Of a stretch of 64,000 nt of DNA, positions 10,162 through 22,760 are shown one piece after another; positions within the stretch are counted from its first letter, which is position 1, and each line of letters opens with the position of its first letter. Origin of the DNA: Isoetes taiwanensis (taxonomy: Eukaryota; Streptophyta; Lycopodiopsida; Isoetales; Isoetaceae); contig JAJEKV010000078.1 of NCBI GenBank assembly GCA_021234155.1, forward strand, positions 1,490,001-1,554,000. The letters are read 5' to 3'. A model generated the notes under the pieces. That model was given only the letters and a program-made list of their open reading frames with translations, did not search any database and had not been told where the DNA came from. The position numbers were made by a program, and so were the translations under genes.

Positions 10162-10473
10162 CTCTCATTCTTCACCGCCATACCTAAATGATCTCCAAAT
10201 TGTTATAATATGTTCATTAGTCCATTCTGGCATGCTCAAACCCTAGAAGTAGTCTGCAAACTCTCAAATTTTGCACCTTAATGGTGGGAATCACCCAATC
10301 CCGATTAAATTCTAGGTCATCCAAAATTTAGGGTTTCCCCTTTTTTCTATAAATGGGTCATCCATTTCTCATTTAGCTGCTGCCGGGTTTTGCTCTCTCC
10401 AACGCTTAGGCGATCTTCGGCTCCACGGTAGCTTCTCCATGCAATTCGACACTCTGCTTCGCCGGCTAGATCA

Positions 10474-12048
10474 ATGGCCGCGCTGGCGACTTTGGGCGAT
10501 GAATTACGAGCGCCCGATTACCCATCTTCTGCGGATGTCAACGACATCTTCAAGTCTTTAGGAAAGAAATTGATATCAAACTCAGCTAAATGCAACCCCG
10601 GCATATAGGGCCAAAGTGTTAGCGAGTTTCAAGCTAGAAGCCAGGACCCTCCTTGTTCGAGGTTCCCCTTGCATAGGATATTTAGTTCCCCGCCCATCCC
10701 TTCAAGCAACCTTGGGTGATGTCCCCAACATCGCCAAGTACCTAACCAACAAACGCCCGAGAGGCTACCCCGACTACATGGTCACGACGGCCTCGCGGGA
10801 CCAAGTATTTCTCCTACACTGGCTGCCCTAGCTATCTTCTTATCCCGCGCCCGAAAACCCATTGGGGCAACCTCTATCCCCTCCAGATGGAGGTGGACCC
10901 CATAGCAGCACCAGCAGAAAAGCGGATGCTTTTGCGTATCGGCCCGAGGAGCAAGCAGCAAAGAAGAAGAAGAGGGGGGACCCCGAGGGGTACCGCGGGC
11001 TGGGCTTCGACTCGGAGCGGCAACAAAGGCGAGCCGGGGCTGGTCAACCCGAGGCCCGGGAGCCGGCGGACCATCCCGAGTTGCTCCCCGCACCGGGCTA
11101 GGCATCACAAGCCTAGCCCTATCATCATCAGCGGAGGGAGTATCTACTCCCTCGGCGATATCGAGAACAACCTTCGAATCACGGGGGAGGGGGCTCGAAT
11201 GGATGAACTACTCCACCAAGCTGCTTGTGACCCAGGCATGGGCGACTTCATCGTCCAGGGGAGCCTCGGACTTTTTCCACTTCCACGTGAGGAAGCCGAC
11301 ACCTACTCTGAGGGGTCGACTTGCCCCAACATCAAGCCCTCACAGCCGGCCTCCCAGGCCCGAGATCATGGAAGCCCGAACCCGGGCCCATAAGCGGACT
11401 ACTGCGGAGGAGGAAAAGAGTTCCCTTGCCATCTGAGGCAGTGGGGAATCGAGAGAGCAAGACCACCCGGCATCTTATCGCAGGGGCCTTGACACCACCT
11501 GCCTCCCATCAAGAGAGCCCGAGGCCCGACCTGAGGCAGAGTCGACTCCACAATTAAGAGACTTCACAGAATTTGTGAGATAGAGGTCAGCCGAATCGCC
11601 CGGACGGCATGGCGAGGCCAAACAAGTGGAGATCCTCCATGGCCTTCTTAGCGAGATCCACGAGGGCCACTACTGTATGCTTTGCCTAGATGGGAGGAAT
11701 TGCTTGATGTGTCTCGCAAGAGATTCGGCCCAGGGAGAGGTGAAGAAGTGTTCATGCGGTGCACTCGGGCCCGGCGAGCATGCTTTCGAATAGCGGCAAG
11801 CGTCGACTATGATGTCCTGGTCAAGAGAACAATGGCAATGGACCTCTTCGACCGCCATACCTCATCGGCAGCCCGAGGGTGGCCCGATGACCGCGGCCTT
11901 CCTGACCGGCCTTGGGTGGAAGAAGGCGGCGAAACGCTGCGAGGCGGCTCGTCGGCTGGCGTCATCGAGAACTTGGGTCGTGCGGTGAGCGACCCAATTT
12001 AGAAGTTCCTTGAGGACAACCCGTCTTCTGCGGGGGGATTTCAAGACT
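10474..12048 (+). pseudogene. Unrecognised ORF (module B), copy 2
   Basis: Starts at the ATG at 10474, homologous to the start at 1872. Conserved pieces are SADVNDIF, TLGDVPNIAKYL (about 10710), YPDYMV, a basic AAKKKKRGD stretch (about 10955), SGGSIYSLGDIENNLRI (about 11130-11180), MDELLHQAA and VDYDVLVKRTMAMDLFD (about 11802-11852). No domain recognised. The gag region follows after an AT-rich block. Function unknown; accessory protein or Gag N-terminal extension are both possible. Confidence 0.5.
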
Positions 12049-12235
12049 AGTTAGACTCTTGATCCAGGAGACTTTTTGTACTAAAATATTATATAATATA
12101 TGAATATAATTTACGTTTGCACTTTAAATGTTTTGTTGATATATTTTGTCCCACAACTATGCCAACAAACCACATATAATGCAAAAAGAACAAGTAAAAC
12201 TAACCACATAGCAATGAACTATTTATTGCCGCAAG
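12049..12235 (+). other. AT-rich, intron- or terminator-like block, copy 2
   Basis: Near-identical to 3421-3590. It ends in TTTATTGCCGCAAG, where copy 1 has GTGCACGCAG, so a conserved CAG-type 3' splice site is possible. Confidence 0.4.
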
Positions 12236-13560
12236 AGTTAGAGGCCTAGGCTCGAGGAACGCGGCGCCAAGACCTTAGGGAAGAGCGAGTCCTGTGCCAC
12301 CTCCGTAGCAAGGAACCCGTTTGAGGAATTTGGACCCGCGACCCCGAAAGAGGAAATATCCCGATGAGGGCGGACTGGAGGAGCGGATAAAGGCTTTGCT
12401 AAAGGCGCTGTGCGGGGAGGCCCGGGTTGAGCGTCATCTCGGCCAGCTAGCGTCGGCTTCTGAAACGAGAAGAGACAAGAAGAGGAGCAAGAGAAGGAGG
12501 TCCTCCAAAATTTCGATCCTCCGGAAAGCTCGGACTGACTCACCGACCGAGGAAGACGAAGAAACGAAACGTGACCGAATGTGATGGAAGGCAAGAGAAC
12601 ACCGGCAGATGGAAGGCGAGGGATACCATAGAGGGGCGACAAAGGACACAGAACCTCCCGATTACGTGAAGAAAGTGGACTCTCGCATTGGGGAATGTTT
12701 GGAAGGCCAGGAAGCTCGAGCAATTCTCAGCGAGAAATGGTCGGATGGAGGCAAAGCCATTTCTCACGATGAGATGAGCCGAATATGGCAACGCTTTTAT
12801 GGTATGAAGGATAAGGATAAAAGGCGTGGTGGCAACAACCAACCCAAAGGAGCAACACGATATGGTGGAAGGGGTATGCAAAGGCCCATGGCTTGAGCGA
12901 TGCTTGCGGTGTTCAAGAAGTTTGCTAAAAAGCCAAAGCATTACGTCCCAAGAGAGCACAAGTCCAACATGATGCAAAGAAATTCTATAGGCTCCAACCG
13001 GGAACAAATCAGTCCAGAAAATATGAGAGGAATTCATGAGGCTAAGGCTCTATGTACGCCAAGTTGGCTTAAAAGCATGTAGTGGAAAGCTATATAGAAG
13101 GGCTGAATGATGAGATCCATAAGCTCGTAAAGGGCAATAAATCCTAAGACAAAGATCGGCTTTTTGAGTCCAAGGCAATAAGCTTGCAAGGAACAGGACC
13201 TCGAGAATAGGCTGAGGCGCAGCGATTATCAGGACAAAGGCAAGGCAATAGGAGTTATAGCCCCAGGGCAGCCAACCCGTGTCCAAATAGAGCCCCATAT
13301 GGGGCAATGGGGAAGCAGCAGGAGAAAAAGCAGGTGTCCTTCAAGGACAAACAAGAGGGGTCAAACTACTCCAAAGCAGTGCGATCCTTTTTGCAGGCCA
13401 TGCCCAAGGAAAGAGACAGAGGAGGCATAGAAAAGCAGCTTTGCCCGAGTGTGCTTCCACCGGGCCATAGAACGGCCGAACTGGCCCTATGTGATGAGTC
13501 AAGGCCTAGCGGGAGTTGGGAGATTGGGACATCCTCGTCGGCGGCCATGGCGGCGGAAGC
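12236..13560 (+). pseudogene. gag: Chromovirus gag, copy 2
   Basis: Better preserved than copy 1. RIWQRFYGMKDKDKR (about 12780-12825) is followed by HYVPREHKSNMMQRN (about 12938-12985), NMRGIHEAKALC and GLNDEI (about 13104), the PF03732-like capsid region. Around 13440-13500 the residues CPSVLPPGHRTAE and ALC are what remains of a CCHC knuckle. Several small indels break the frame. Confidence 0.68.
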
Positions 13561-16500
13561 CCGCGACTACATTCTTTGTGTGAGTGTCATATCTTTGCAT
13601 AATAGACACCGCAAGCGTAAAAGCGGTATAAGGTAATTTTCTCTGATGGGGAAGGCCAAGACCAAGTCCTTCATAGTCTTGATAGGCTTCGAAGTAGCCA
13701 CAACTTTGCATCCCCCGAATGGTTCAAATGTTGAAGTTGAAACCACTAAAGTCAAAGCCAAGGCCCGTTGTCTTAGCAAGTGGAGCAAGAAGGCAGGCCG
13801 GCGCAAGAGAATTAACTTTGACATTGATTTGCCAGGGATTAATATCCGGATAGGGGCGAAGTAATGGGCATTGGCAAGTATGACCTAATCATAGGAATGG
13901 AGTATCTTGGGCCAGCAGGAGCCATTATTGATTGTGGAAAAGGAAGGTGACCTTCCCAACCCGACGGCAAGATCGTGAGATCACGCGGGTAAAGAAGTTG
14001 TTCCCATCATGCGGTGTATGTCTTCTAAAATCCGCTCCAAGTGCATCAAGAGCGAAGCACGCGTAGCATACATCTTCAAGCTTGAGATTGATGAGCCGTG
14101 AGTCGAAGAAAGCAAGAAGACAAGGTGCTCGGCAAGTTGCCGAAGCAAATAGCTAAAGGCGATCACGGAGTTCCATGATCTCTTTCCATGAGATCAAGCA
14201 ACTTCCTCCTTACAGTGGGAGTCGAAAGTAGATAGCACTCGAACCGAACAAAAGCCGATTTGCAAAGCCCCATATAGAATGACGACGCAAGAGTTGGGCG
14301 GAACTAAAGAAGCAAATTACAAGAATTGCTCGATCTAGGGTTCATCAGGCCTAGCGTCTCACCATTCGGAGCGCCTATCCTCTTTGTCAAGAAAAAGGAT
14401 GGAAGCTTGAGGATGTGCATAGATTACAGACAATTGAACAAGCACACCATCAAAAACAAGTACGCACTCCCGGATCCGGACGACTTGATGGATCAGCTCC
14501 AAGGGGCAAAAGTCTTCTCCAAGATCGACCTAAGGTCAGGCTATCACCAGATCAGAATAAAGGAGGAAGATATCCATAAGACGGCTTTCAGGACCAGGTA
14601 TGGGCATTATGAGTTCACGGTAATGCCTTTCGCCGCTTATCGAACGAGCCAAAGAACGCGTTCATGAGGCTCATGAACGACATCTTCGTGGGAGTTCCTA
14701 GACACCTTTGTGATTGTGTTCTTTGATGACATCTTGGTGTATAGCAGATCCCTTGAAGAGCACGTACAACACCTAAGTAGAGTGCTAGAGAAGTTGAAGA
14801 GGCACCGGTTATCGCCAAGTTGTCGGGTGTCGTCACGAATCGGAGAAGGTGGAATACCTTGGTCATGTGATCTCAGCATGAAGGAATCTCGAATGGATCC
14901 CGCCAAGATTGAAGCCGTCATTATCCGCCAATGCAAGACCAAGAATGTGCATGAAGTCGGGAAGTTTTCTGGGCCTAGCTGGTACTCTTCTGAGTTCGTG
15001 AAGAACTTTGCTAAGATAGCTAGCGGCCAATCTACTTGGACTTAGGGCGGAGAAGGTGAAAGATTGGGTGGAGCATTGGCACAAGAAAGCCCAAGCCGGG
15101 TTTGAATTGTTGGAAGGAAGCCTTAACAACCGCCCCCAAATTCCCCCTACGGGACCAGAGAAAGATAAGCTTGTAGCAAATCACGAAGCAAGATAGCTAC
15201 AAAGCAATGCTCATGCAAGAAGAGCGTGTGGTAGCGTCTTACTCGGAAGATGAACGGCGCTGCTTATCCAACGCATGATCGAAATTGCTTGTAGGGTTGT
15301 CGGGGGCATTAAGAATTTGGAGGCACTATCTTTTGGGAAGGAAGTTCCAATTGGATCTGATTCACCGAGCCTCCAAATGTATTCACGCAACCTCAACCCC
15401 GGAGGCGAGAAGGTGGATGGAGTTCCTTGAAGAGTATGACTTTGATATAGTCTACAAGCGTGGAAGCTCAACGTGGTAGCAGACATCGCTTTCAAGGCAT
15501 CCCCCCACAACTAGAGTGCATTGCAAATGCAATTTCGACGGCCTCCGCGGAATTTGGTAAGAAGATTGAAGAGTCCCCGCCAACGGATGTGGATTTCAAG
15601 GAAGTATGGGCAAGCCTCTAGGGAGGCTAGAAACAGATAAGGAGCGGGAAGCCTTTAAACATTATAAGAAGGAAGGCAACCTGTTTGTACCATAAGAACA
15701 AGTTGTGCGTGCCAATCATCGGTGTAAGGAAATTGATCCTCCACCGCGCACGGTGGTAGGCCCAATAGCTGGCCATGCGGATTCATGAAAACATATTTCA
15801 AAGTCTTGGCGGCAATTATTCGCCGCGAATGAAGAAGCAAGTAGCTCGCTACATCAAGGAATGTCAGCTATGTCGGGCATCGGCGGAGCAGCGAATTCGA
15901 GGGCATTGGAGCCATTAAGCGGTGCCAAACGCTAAGTGGGAGGTAATCAGCATGGATTTCATCACGGGGCTTCCAAGAACAAGAAGAGGGAAGGATGCCT
16001 TGATGGTAGTGGTCGCAAGTTGTCAAAGATGGCACACTTTGTGCCTTGCGTGACCACGCATTAACGCTATGGATACGTAAAAGCTCTTCACCAAAGAGAT
16101 CTTCGGGCTTCATGGCATGCCAAGGGAGATTATCTCCCCGGGGATCCGTTTATGAGTGCCTTTTGGCAAGACCTCTTCAGCGACCATTCGGCGAAGCTAT
16201 CCATGAGCATGGTGTATCATCCTCGCACGGATGGCCAAACGGAGCGGACCAACAAGATTTTAGAAGACATGCTACTTTTAACTATGTCCGGAATAAGCAA
16301 GGTATGTGGAAGAATTTATTCACTTGGTGGAATTTGCCTACAATAGCACCAAGCAAGAATCATCCCAAATGTCGCCATTTATGATCAATTACGGCTATCG
16401 ATTGCTAACTCGCACACTTGGCACAATCCCGTCAAAAAAGTGGAAGTTTCGCAGCCAGATGTTGGCCGATATGCGGCAACTTTGTGGAAGAAGTTCGAGG

Positions 16501-17012
16501 ATATCCTAGCGAAGCAAAGAAGGAGTCGCTTTAAGAGCATCGCCGACAAGCATCGAACAAATCGAGTTCAAAGTTGGAGATGATGTATGGCTCAAGATCA
16601 AGGTGAAGCAGCGGCCTCAGATCGGAATTGCAAGAAGCTTGCTCCAAGGTGGGCTGGACCTTCCGTATAGTCAAGAGAGTAGGCAATCAATCCTACAAGC
16701 TAGACTTGCCAAAGACACCTAAAGATTCATAAGGTCTTCCACGTGAGTTTGTTAAAGAAGCATACTCCAAACCCAGACGAAGTCTTGGACTCTCCAACGT
16801 TGTTAGAGATGACGGAGGAGCAGCCGGAAATAGTTCCGCATTGATTCTTGATAAAGCTTTCAAGAAAACGAGGAGATCCGAGTTCCTCCAATACTTGGTC
16901 AAGTGGAAACACTTGCCCGCTGGAAAGACAGCGACATGGGTACTTAAGAAGGATTTATTAAAGCGAAAGTACCCACGGTTTATGGGAGCAATGGGATCGC
17001 AAAAGGTCATCT
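13561..17012 (+). pseudogene. pol: Chromovirus pol with C-terminal chromodomain, copy 2
   Basis: The protease lies near 13670-13860 (VLIGFEVATTLHPPNG, in a shifted frame). RT starts about 14200 and has a 113-residue open stretch at 14326-14667 with [20 protein letters not shown] and [11 protein letters not shown]; the catalytic [10 protein letters not shown] is at about 14713-14742. RNase H follows ([17 protein letters not shown], about 15415-15465). In the integrase, [16 protein letters not shown] is near 15938 and MVYHPRTDGQTERTNKILED near 16209. A chromodomain ends the protein: EFLQYLVKWKHLPAGKTATW (about 16880-16940), then KYPRF. This order is the chromovirus order of Ty3/gypsy. Numerous single-base breaks remain. 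Confidence 0.85.
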
Positions 17013-17914
17013 CCTAAGAAATCGGCTCGTACATGTCGATTTGTGTAGATTAATTACAGTAGTTAAGATTAATCTCACGATGCAACCTATGCTAGGTATG
17101 GGTCGCATCGTTGTTGGTCGATGATGAGACCGCCACGGCGATCTCTAGGGCGTGGGTGTAATGTCAATGTAGGTACATGACCGCGTTTCCGCTTGGACGA
17201 AAGTGGAAGGTAGATTAGAAAGTCTACTTCTATCCCACCTTTTAGCAGACTCGACCTCGAAGAAAGGAGGTCATTAAGGAATGCATTGATAGGAAAAGGC
17301 ACCTTTAGCCCCTATATGCTTTGATAGGAGGAATCTATCCTTCAATGCCCCACGAAGCGATATCCTCCCGTACCGGCAACTAGAGGTGTAGGTATGAGTG
17401 GCATATAGGCATTTAGGTCCTCCTCCCCGCCATAATGGAAGATTCACCCTCTTCCTATGCCGGAGATTAGCCATGCATCCATGTAGATAGGTGGGATGGT
17501 CACCATATAACCAAAAATTTAATAATAATTAAAATGGTACTAACGTAGTGTCGACCTGCAGGCCAATAGAGCGCTCCGGAGGGCAAGGAGGTCGAGCTAC
17601 GAAGACTTGCAACACAAATTTTGTTGGAATGTGTTGCAAGGAATGAAGAGCACCTAGAACAATTATAAAATGTTAAAATTTTGATAAACTAAATTGTTGT
17701 CATAAGTGAATTATCGAGTAACTTGCCTTAATAGTGTTAAGATTTGATAAGTTATTTCATAATATAATGGAGTAATAATGTTCTAAAAATATTACCTTAA
17801 GGTAATTATATCAAATGTGTAAGTGTTATAGTAGTATATTGTATGTATCAGGGTGATTGCAGGTTAGGAAGATCCCAAGGTGGGAGACCCGATCTTTGTC
17901 GACGACATCATTTC
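17013..17914 (+). other. Chromovirus 3' region without a clear gene
   Basis: 900 bases between the chromodomain and the LTR. No convincing ORF. The stretch 17640-17860 is AT-rich, and 17860-17914 looks like the very end of a chromovirus polyprotein before the polypurine tract. Part of this may be a separate insertion. Confidence 0.4.
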
Positions 17915-17927
17915 AAGGTGGGGAGAA
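17915..17927 (+). promoter_or_regulatory. Polypurine tract
   Basis: AAGGTGGGGAGAA lies directly before the TG start of the LTR, as expected for the plus-strand primer of a Ty3/gypsy element on this strand. Confidence 0.7.
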
Positions 17928-18059
17928 TGTGACGTTTCCGCCAAGACAATAATGGTCCCGGGATTATCTTTATGCCCGCCACGCCGCGCCACGCCACTCC
18001 GACGCGGTATTAATGAGGCGGTATAGCCAAGTGGGTAGCCCCTAGGGGGCAACTTACTA

Positions 18060-18240
18060 AGAATGTGCATTAACATTAATGTGCACATTTACCAATGTAC
18101 ACATTAATGTGGGCACACATTTCCATATGGACACTTTATGCCAAGTGGCCCATACCCATAGGTGCAATTAATGTGCACACATTTCCATGTGAGCACAAGT
18201 GGGTGCACACATTTCCATGTGGGCACATTTGGCCACCTAG
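18060..18240. repeat. Short internal repeats of the LTR
   Basis: Repeats of GCACACATTTCCATGTGNGCACA and of AATGTGCAC/TTAATGTG elements, many self-complementary (TGTGCAC, CATGTG), alternate over 180 bases. Confidence 0.6.
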
Positions 18241-19548
18241 CCCTTAAAGGCAAGTGGGCCCCTTTCCAATTATCCCACATGCCTAAAGGGGATAATTGGA
18301 AACCCTAACCAACCCCCTTGTCTATTTAGGGAAGGAAACCCTAACTCACCCAATTTTCGTTTCTAGGGTTCCTAAGCTCTGTTTCAGCTGCCCCAAAGGT
18401 CAAAACCGCCTCCCAGACTCTGCCTGGGAGAATTGCACCATTAGTTTCCCTTGATTCGAGCGTTTTAGCAGGATGGTCGAACTCAGGTCAGGAGGAGCCA
18501 CTCAAGGATCAGGTATTTGGCCAATTTAATAGTCTAAACCCTATTTCAGTCATAAAATCAGTAGGTCTAGCCTATTTAATTGCCCATAGCAGCCTTCTAG
18601 ATCTCTAGATACCAGACTCTAACTAAAGAACCTAACTCTATGATATAGATTAGATATAGTTCTTTAGTTCTTCTGTGATGGATATGGATGATGTATCTCT
18701 ATGAACTCCTTGTATGGGGAAGGGGGGTAGAGACCTAAAGCTTGGTAGTAGATGCTCCTAGATTAGCCTCTCTAGTACACCATAGATTCGCCTCAGGCAC
18801 AAGAACCACACCCAGTTGTGGGTGAAGGGGCGGGCCGGCTAAGAAGGAGGTTCATGTTCCGACTCTTGAAGGATCCCTCTGGTGTGTAAGGCCTACCAGG
18901 GATCATAGTGACTAGGTCCAATGGTCTACCACTGAGTGTGGGTAGGGCATGGGCTTGACACCCGTGAAGTGGTGTACACTTTCCAAAGGTTCAAATCACG
19001 CAAGGCCCCCTAGTCACCTTGAGCTTCGGCATGCGCATCTCTGGAGGGAGCGATCCTTCCCGCCCCCATCGAACCGGGAGGATGAAACCCGTGAATAGCC
19101 CTTTTGGCTATGCATCCGTGGGGGCTATCAAGTCCCGACACTTTTCAGCCTACTCGCAAAGTGTGTACGGGGAGGGGGTCAGATGGAGTGGACAACCCTA
19201 TGCCATGTTCATATGCCAGCCCAATCCATTGCCATGAATTCTGTCTGCAATGAACTCTGGAGACCCAAGCCGTCAGTCATCCCATCGAGTCTGAGCCTTG
19301 GGTAGGATTCCCCATATGTATTGTGCTCACCTTGTCTTTGCAGATGTGATGGACCACCCTTCGAGGTGGATATGTGCTTATGATTATACACTAACATGTA
19401 TGTTTACGCTTCCGCAGCTAGGTAGGCCCTGAGGGAGACGGGGTAAAATGACCCCTTCACTCTTCCCGCTGGAACCCATTACGGTTGCAGTGTCATGTGG
19501 AGGGCCCTGTATCGGCATGGAGCTGGTATGGGGGATGAACTCCTGGTT

Positions 19549-19572
19549 GTATACGGTGAGTACACCGTATAC
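19549..19572. repeat. Perfect hairpin at LTR 3' end
   Basis: GTATACGGTG, loop AGTA, then CACCGTATAC: a 10-bp perfect stem 17 bases from the LTR end. Confidence 0.8.
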
Positions 19573-19589
19573 GAGTAGGGGACGTCACA

Positions 19590-20618
19590 AATATACTTAC
19601 TTTGATTTAAGGAGATTCTCATGTTTTCTCTGTCCCTTGTCACTTGTACATCCAAAAACTTTGATAATTCTCCCAGATCTGTCATTTTGTACCTGTTCTT
19701 GAGTTTTTTCTTGCATTCATTCAAAAAAGCTATATTGTTTGCTGCCAAAATACAGTCATCAACATATACTGCAATTATACAAAAAACCTTCTCTTCTCTT
19801 AACACATATACATTCCCATCATTTGCCAACTTTATGAAGTTTTGTTCTTTTAGAAAACCATCAATGCAAAAATACCATTGCCTTGGGGATTGTTTCAAAC
19901 CATAAACCGCCTTCTTTAGTCTCCACACCTTTTCTTTTCCAACTTCAACCATGTAGACTTCTTCTTCTAAATCTGCATTGAGAAAAGCAGTGCATACATC
20001 CATGTGATGTAAATCAAGATTCAAAGCATTAGAAATAGCAATAATCATTCTAATACTTGTTAGTTTAACTACATGTGAATATGTTTCATCAAAATCTACT
20101 TCCTTTCTTTGTGAATACCCTTGTGCCACTAACCTTGCTTTGTATTTAGGACTCCCATCTGCATTTACCTTTAATTTGAATACCCATTTGTTTCCTATGG
20201 CTGTTTTCCCCTTTGGCAATTCCACCAGATCATATGTAGATGTCCTCTCAAACGATTTCATTTCTTCTGCCATTGCATTTTTCCAGTTTTGATAGTCATG
20301 TGAATTAACAGCTTCCTCAAAGCTTTCTGGTATTCCAGATTCTAACACCATGTGAATTTCTTCTCAGATCTTCCATTAGGTTTTGTAACCAATTTTTCCA
20401 TCATCTCTCCCCGCCATATTTTTTGTGTATCAATATTAACTTCTTGTTGCAATCTTTCTCCTTCACATTTCCTTTTTCTGACTTGTTTATTTGGTTCTGT
20501 ACTTTCTTCAACTTCAGTCTCATGTCTTTCCCCTGTCTCATAACTTTCTCCATCATCATTGTCTTCAATACTATCTATATCTGAATCTATATTTTCTTGG
20601 TTTTCCAGAATCTTATCT
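19590..20618 (-). pseudogene. pol: Copia reverse transcriptase (C-terminal end cut off)
   Basis: From 20351 down, one open frame carries the copia RT: KNAMAEEMKSFER, then LPKGKTAIGNKWVFKLK, VAQGYSQRKEVDFDETYS, MDVCTAFLNADLEEEVYM and the catalytic AVYVDDCILAA. It ends after RISLNQSKYI, where the LTR begins. The stretch 20352-20618, linking integrase to RT, is frameshifted. RNase H is absent because of the chromovirus insertion. RT here copies the element RNA inside virus-like particles. Confidence 0.88.
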
Positions 20619-20620
20619 CC

Positions 20621-21173
20621 TTACATTCTTGTATTCTCATTAACTGTGGTTTCTAATTTTGCAGGCTTCTCCTCTTTTCTTATCCTTTCTTCTTCCAACA
20701 AAAGTCTATACAAAACCTTTTCTTCAAAAATCACATCCCTGCTCACTAATATTCTTCTTTTGAGGGGATCATACATTCTATATCCCTTGGAGTGAGTATC
20801 ATATCCAACTAAATAGGTTATGATGGACCGGTCATCTAGTTTCTGTCTTAATTTCGGAGGTACATATGTGTATCCAAGACACCCATATACTTTGAACATT
20901 TCAAGATTTGGATGCTTTCTTGACCATACTAGTTCTGGACATTTTCCTTCTAGACTTTTGGACGGTAGAACATTTTGTATAAGCACTGCAGTTTTGACTG
21001 CCTCTTCCCAAAGGAAATTTGGCAAATCAGCATGTTTTAGCATGGATCTTGTTGCATTCAAGACTGTTTTATTTTTTCTTTCTGCTATCCCATTCTGTTC
21101 AAGTGTATGACTGCAGGTATATTGCCTTTTGATACCTTTCTCCATGCAATATCTAATGAACTTTCCTGACATG
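20621..21173 (-). pseudogene. pol: Copia integrase, C-terminal part
   Basis: Continues the integrase core after the LINE insertion: KFIRYCMEKGIKRQYTC, then EQNGIAERKNKTVLN (the catalytic Glu region) and the conserved VYGCLGYTYVP and KLDDRSIITYLVGYD motifs. It ends in a Lys/Glu-rich stretch. Directly at its N-terminal edge (21161-21173) is one copy of the LINE target-site duplication. Confidence 0.87.
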
Positions 21174-21244
21174 AGGGGATGGCGGTTGGCGGTGGCGCTC
21201 CGAATTTTCCTGAGCGCTTGCACGGTGCGCCATGGTAAGGGTAT

Positions 21245-22760
21245 TTGCGATTCTGGACCAAGGGGCTCGGCATTCATGTGGATGGCTTCCGGGGAGAACC
21301 AAATGAATTATGGAATTCAATCGGGTTATCACAGCTTTTTTTCGATCATTTGTTTACCTACATTTTTTCGCACAATCTTGAAGAGTCTGTCCTTGCAGAG
21401 GAATCTTGGTTAGGAGAATTTCTGGGAGATAGAAATGCTAATGCTTAATCGAGTCTTTGGGTTTTTGTGATTGGCAAAATGAAAAAATCTCGTCCGAATT
21501 TATTCTTAAAAAACAAAAAGCGCAATTGTTGGTTAGAAGTAGTTGTTATTCGATTAGTTTGCATGCAATGGAAAACAAAAAAAATACTTTGGACAATGGG
21601 ATGGTATGTCAGCTTTCAGATTCTGGAACGAATGATCTAACAATGATTGCCAAAAGGATGTCTGTCATGTCAGACATTGAAAAGAAGAAATTGGCACAAA
21701 TATTAATGGATTTGGGCTCTTGTTAAAAGTCGAATTTAGCGGTCATAATGATGCTAAAGAATTGGGAAAGGAAAAGGGAAGTCGAAGAGAACCTTGTAAC
21801 CTTCGGAGATTTCTTTACCTATCTAACGGAACCGGAATTGGAGTTGGAGAAGACGAACGGAAACATGGTGGCGACGAGGCAACAGTTGGGGATGGGAGCG
21901 ATCCAAAGGCAGCAGAACATTGTGAAAGCCAATTTCGAACATTTGAACCATTTGCAAGAAGAAGAAGCCGGAATTGTAGAGCGCGAAGACAAAGCATGTT
22001 TTCCACGGTAAAATCCTGAAAAAACTCATTTGTGGAAGCTAGACTAAAACAAATGGCCAATCGAGCAGTAATCGGCTGTGTAAGGCATGAGGGAGTGAAA
22101 CTCCCAATGATAAGAGCCGAGCTCGAAAAGCTAGTTGACAGCATTTCAATTTCCAAAATCTACTGGCTTGATTTTCCTTTTTTTATTGTGGAATGTGGAA
22201 ACGAAATTTACCAAAATGTTTGCTCAAACAACAGTATTCTGACAAGGCTAACACTCAAATTTTTTTTCAAAAATGGTATCCGGCTTTTGATCCTCGAGAT
22301 ATTAAGCAGCTTTTCCATCCTGCATGCACTTCGGTTCAAGGCCTTAGCCCAATTTACTGGAGTGAGGAGATTCTAAAAAACTTGTTTCAGGAATTAGGTG
22401 ACTTCATTGGTATGGAAACAATGCCGGATCAGCCCCCAAGGGTCTGGGTCCAATTGGATCTTCTCAAACCAATTCCTGAAGAATTGACTATTGTGATTAC
22501 TTTGGGTTGAAGAAATGCCTCCCCTATGCGGTGGGGGGAATCCCCACCCCAGAGTGCATGTGGTATCGATTGCACCTGAGGTGGAGTTTGCAAAGGCTTT
22601 GTAGAGAGGAAAATAAATGTTGAACCCTCTAATCAGTGGGTCACTCCTTATAAGAAGCTTCTTCCCCTTAAGAAACAAAATATAAATGGTAGTGTGAAAA
22701 GAAAGGCTGCAAGCAGAATTAGAGAAGAGCGGGAAAAGGCGTAGCGCACATTGTTGGCCC
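21245..22760 (+). pseudogene. LINE ORF1 (DUF4283-type nucleic-acid-binding protein)
   Basis: Reads in several frames. N-terminal pieces at 21245-21726, a coiled-coil-like EENLVTFGDFFTYL stretch (about 21783) and QKWYPAFDPRDIKQLFHP (about 22263). Then RVWVQLDLLKPIPEELTIVI (about 22440-22500), the hallmark of the plant L1 ORF1 domain (xVxVElDLLKPlP), followed by CLPYAVGGIPTPECMW (about 22517-22563), a decayed zinc knuckle. It would bind element RNA. Broken by frameshifts. Confidence 0.7.

Larger units (their letters stand above)
9789..10473 (+). promoter_or_regulatory. Promoter region of module B, copy 2
   Basis: Close copy of the region at 1170-1871. The TATA box TATAAAT lies at 10348-10354, about 120 bases before the ATG at 10474, and the pyrimidine-rich leader is conserved. 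It carries hairpins at 9898-9960 and 10093-10161. Confidence 0.6.
1..17012 (+). repeat. Direct tandem pair of chromovirus bodies, offset about 8.65 kb
   Basis: Position 20 aligns with about 8656 (CATCATGCATCAAAT in both) and the match continues through H3-like ORF, module B, gag and pol to about 7965/16640. Copy 1 has lost the pol end; copy 2 keeps it. Either unequal recombination or insertion of one element at the end of another would give this. Confidence 0.8.
17928..19589 (+). mobile_element. 3' LTR of the chromovirus
   Basis: Begins TGTGACG and ends CGTCACA, a perfect 7-bp terminal inverted repeat, with a polypurine tract on the left. Length 1662 bp. The right end abuts copia coding sequence exactly, so the LTR marks the insertion point; the expected 5-bp target duplicate would be AATAT (19590-19594), with its partner outside the window. 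Inside are short repeats at about 18060-18240 (three CACATTTCCATGTG-like units), a TATA-like CTATTTAGG near 18322, and a perfect 10-bp hairpin at the 3' end. No 5' LTR is present in the window. Confidence 0.8.

Noticed and set aside
19019-19702. ORFs inside and across the chromovirus LTR end
   Set aside because: They run from LTR into antisense copia RT, so they cannot be genes.
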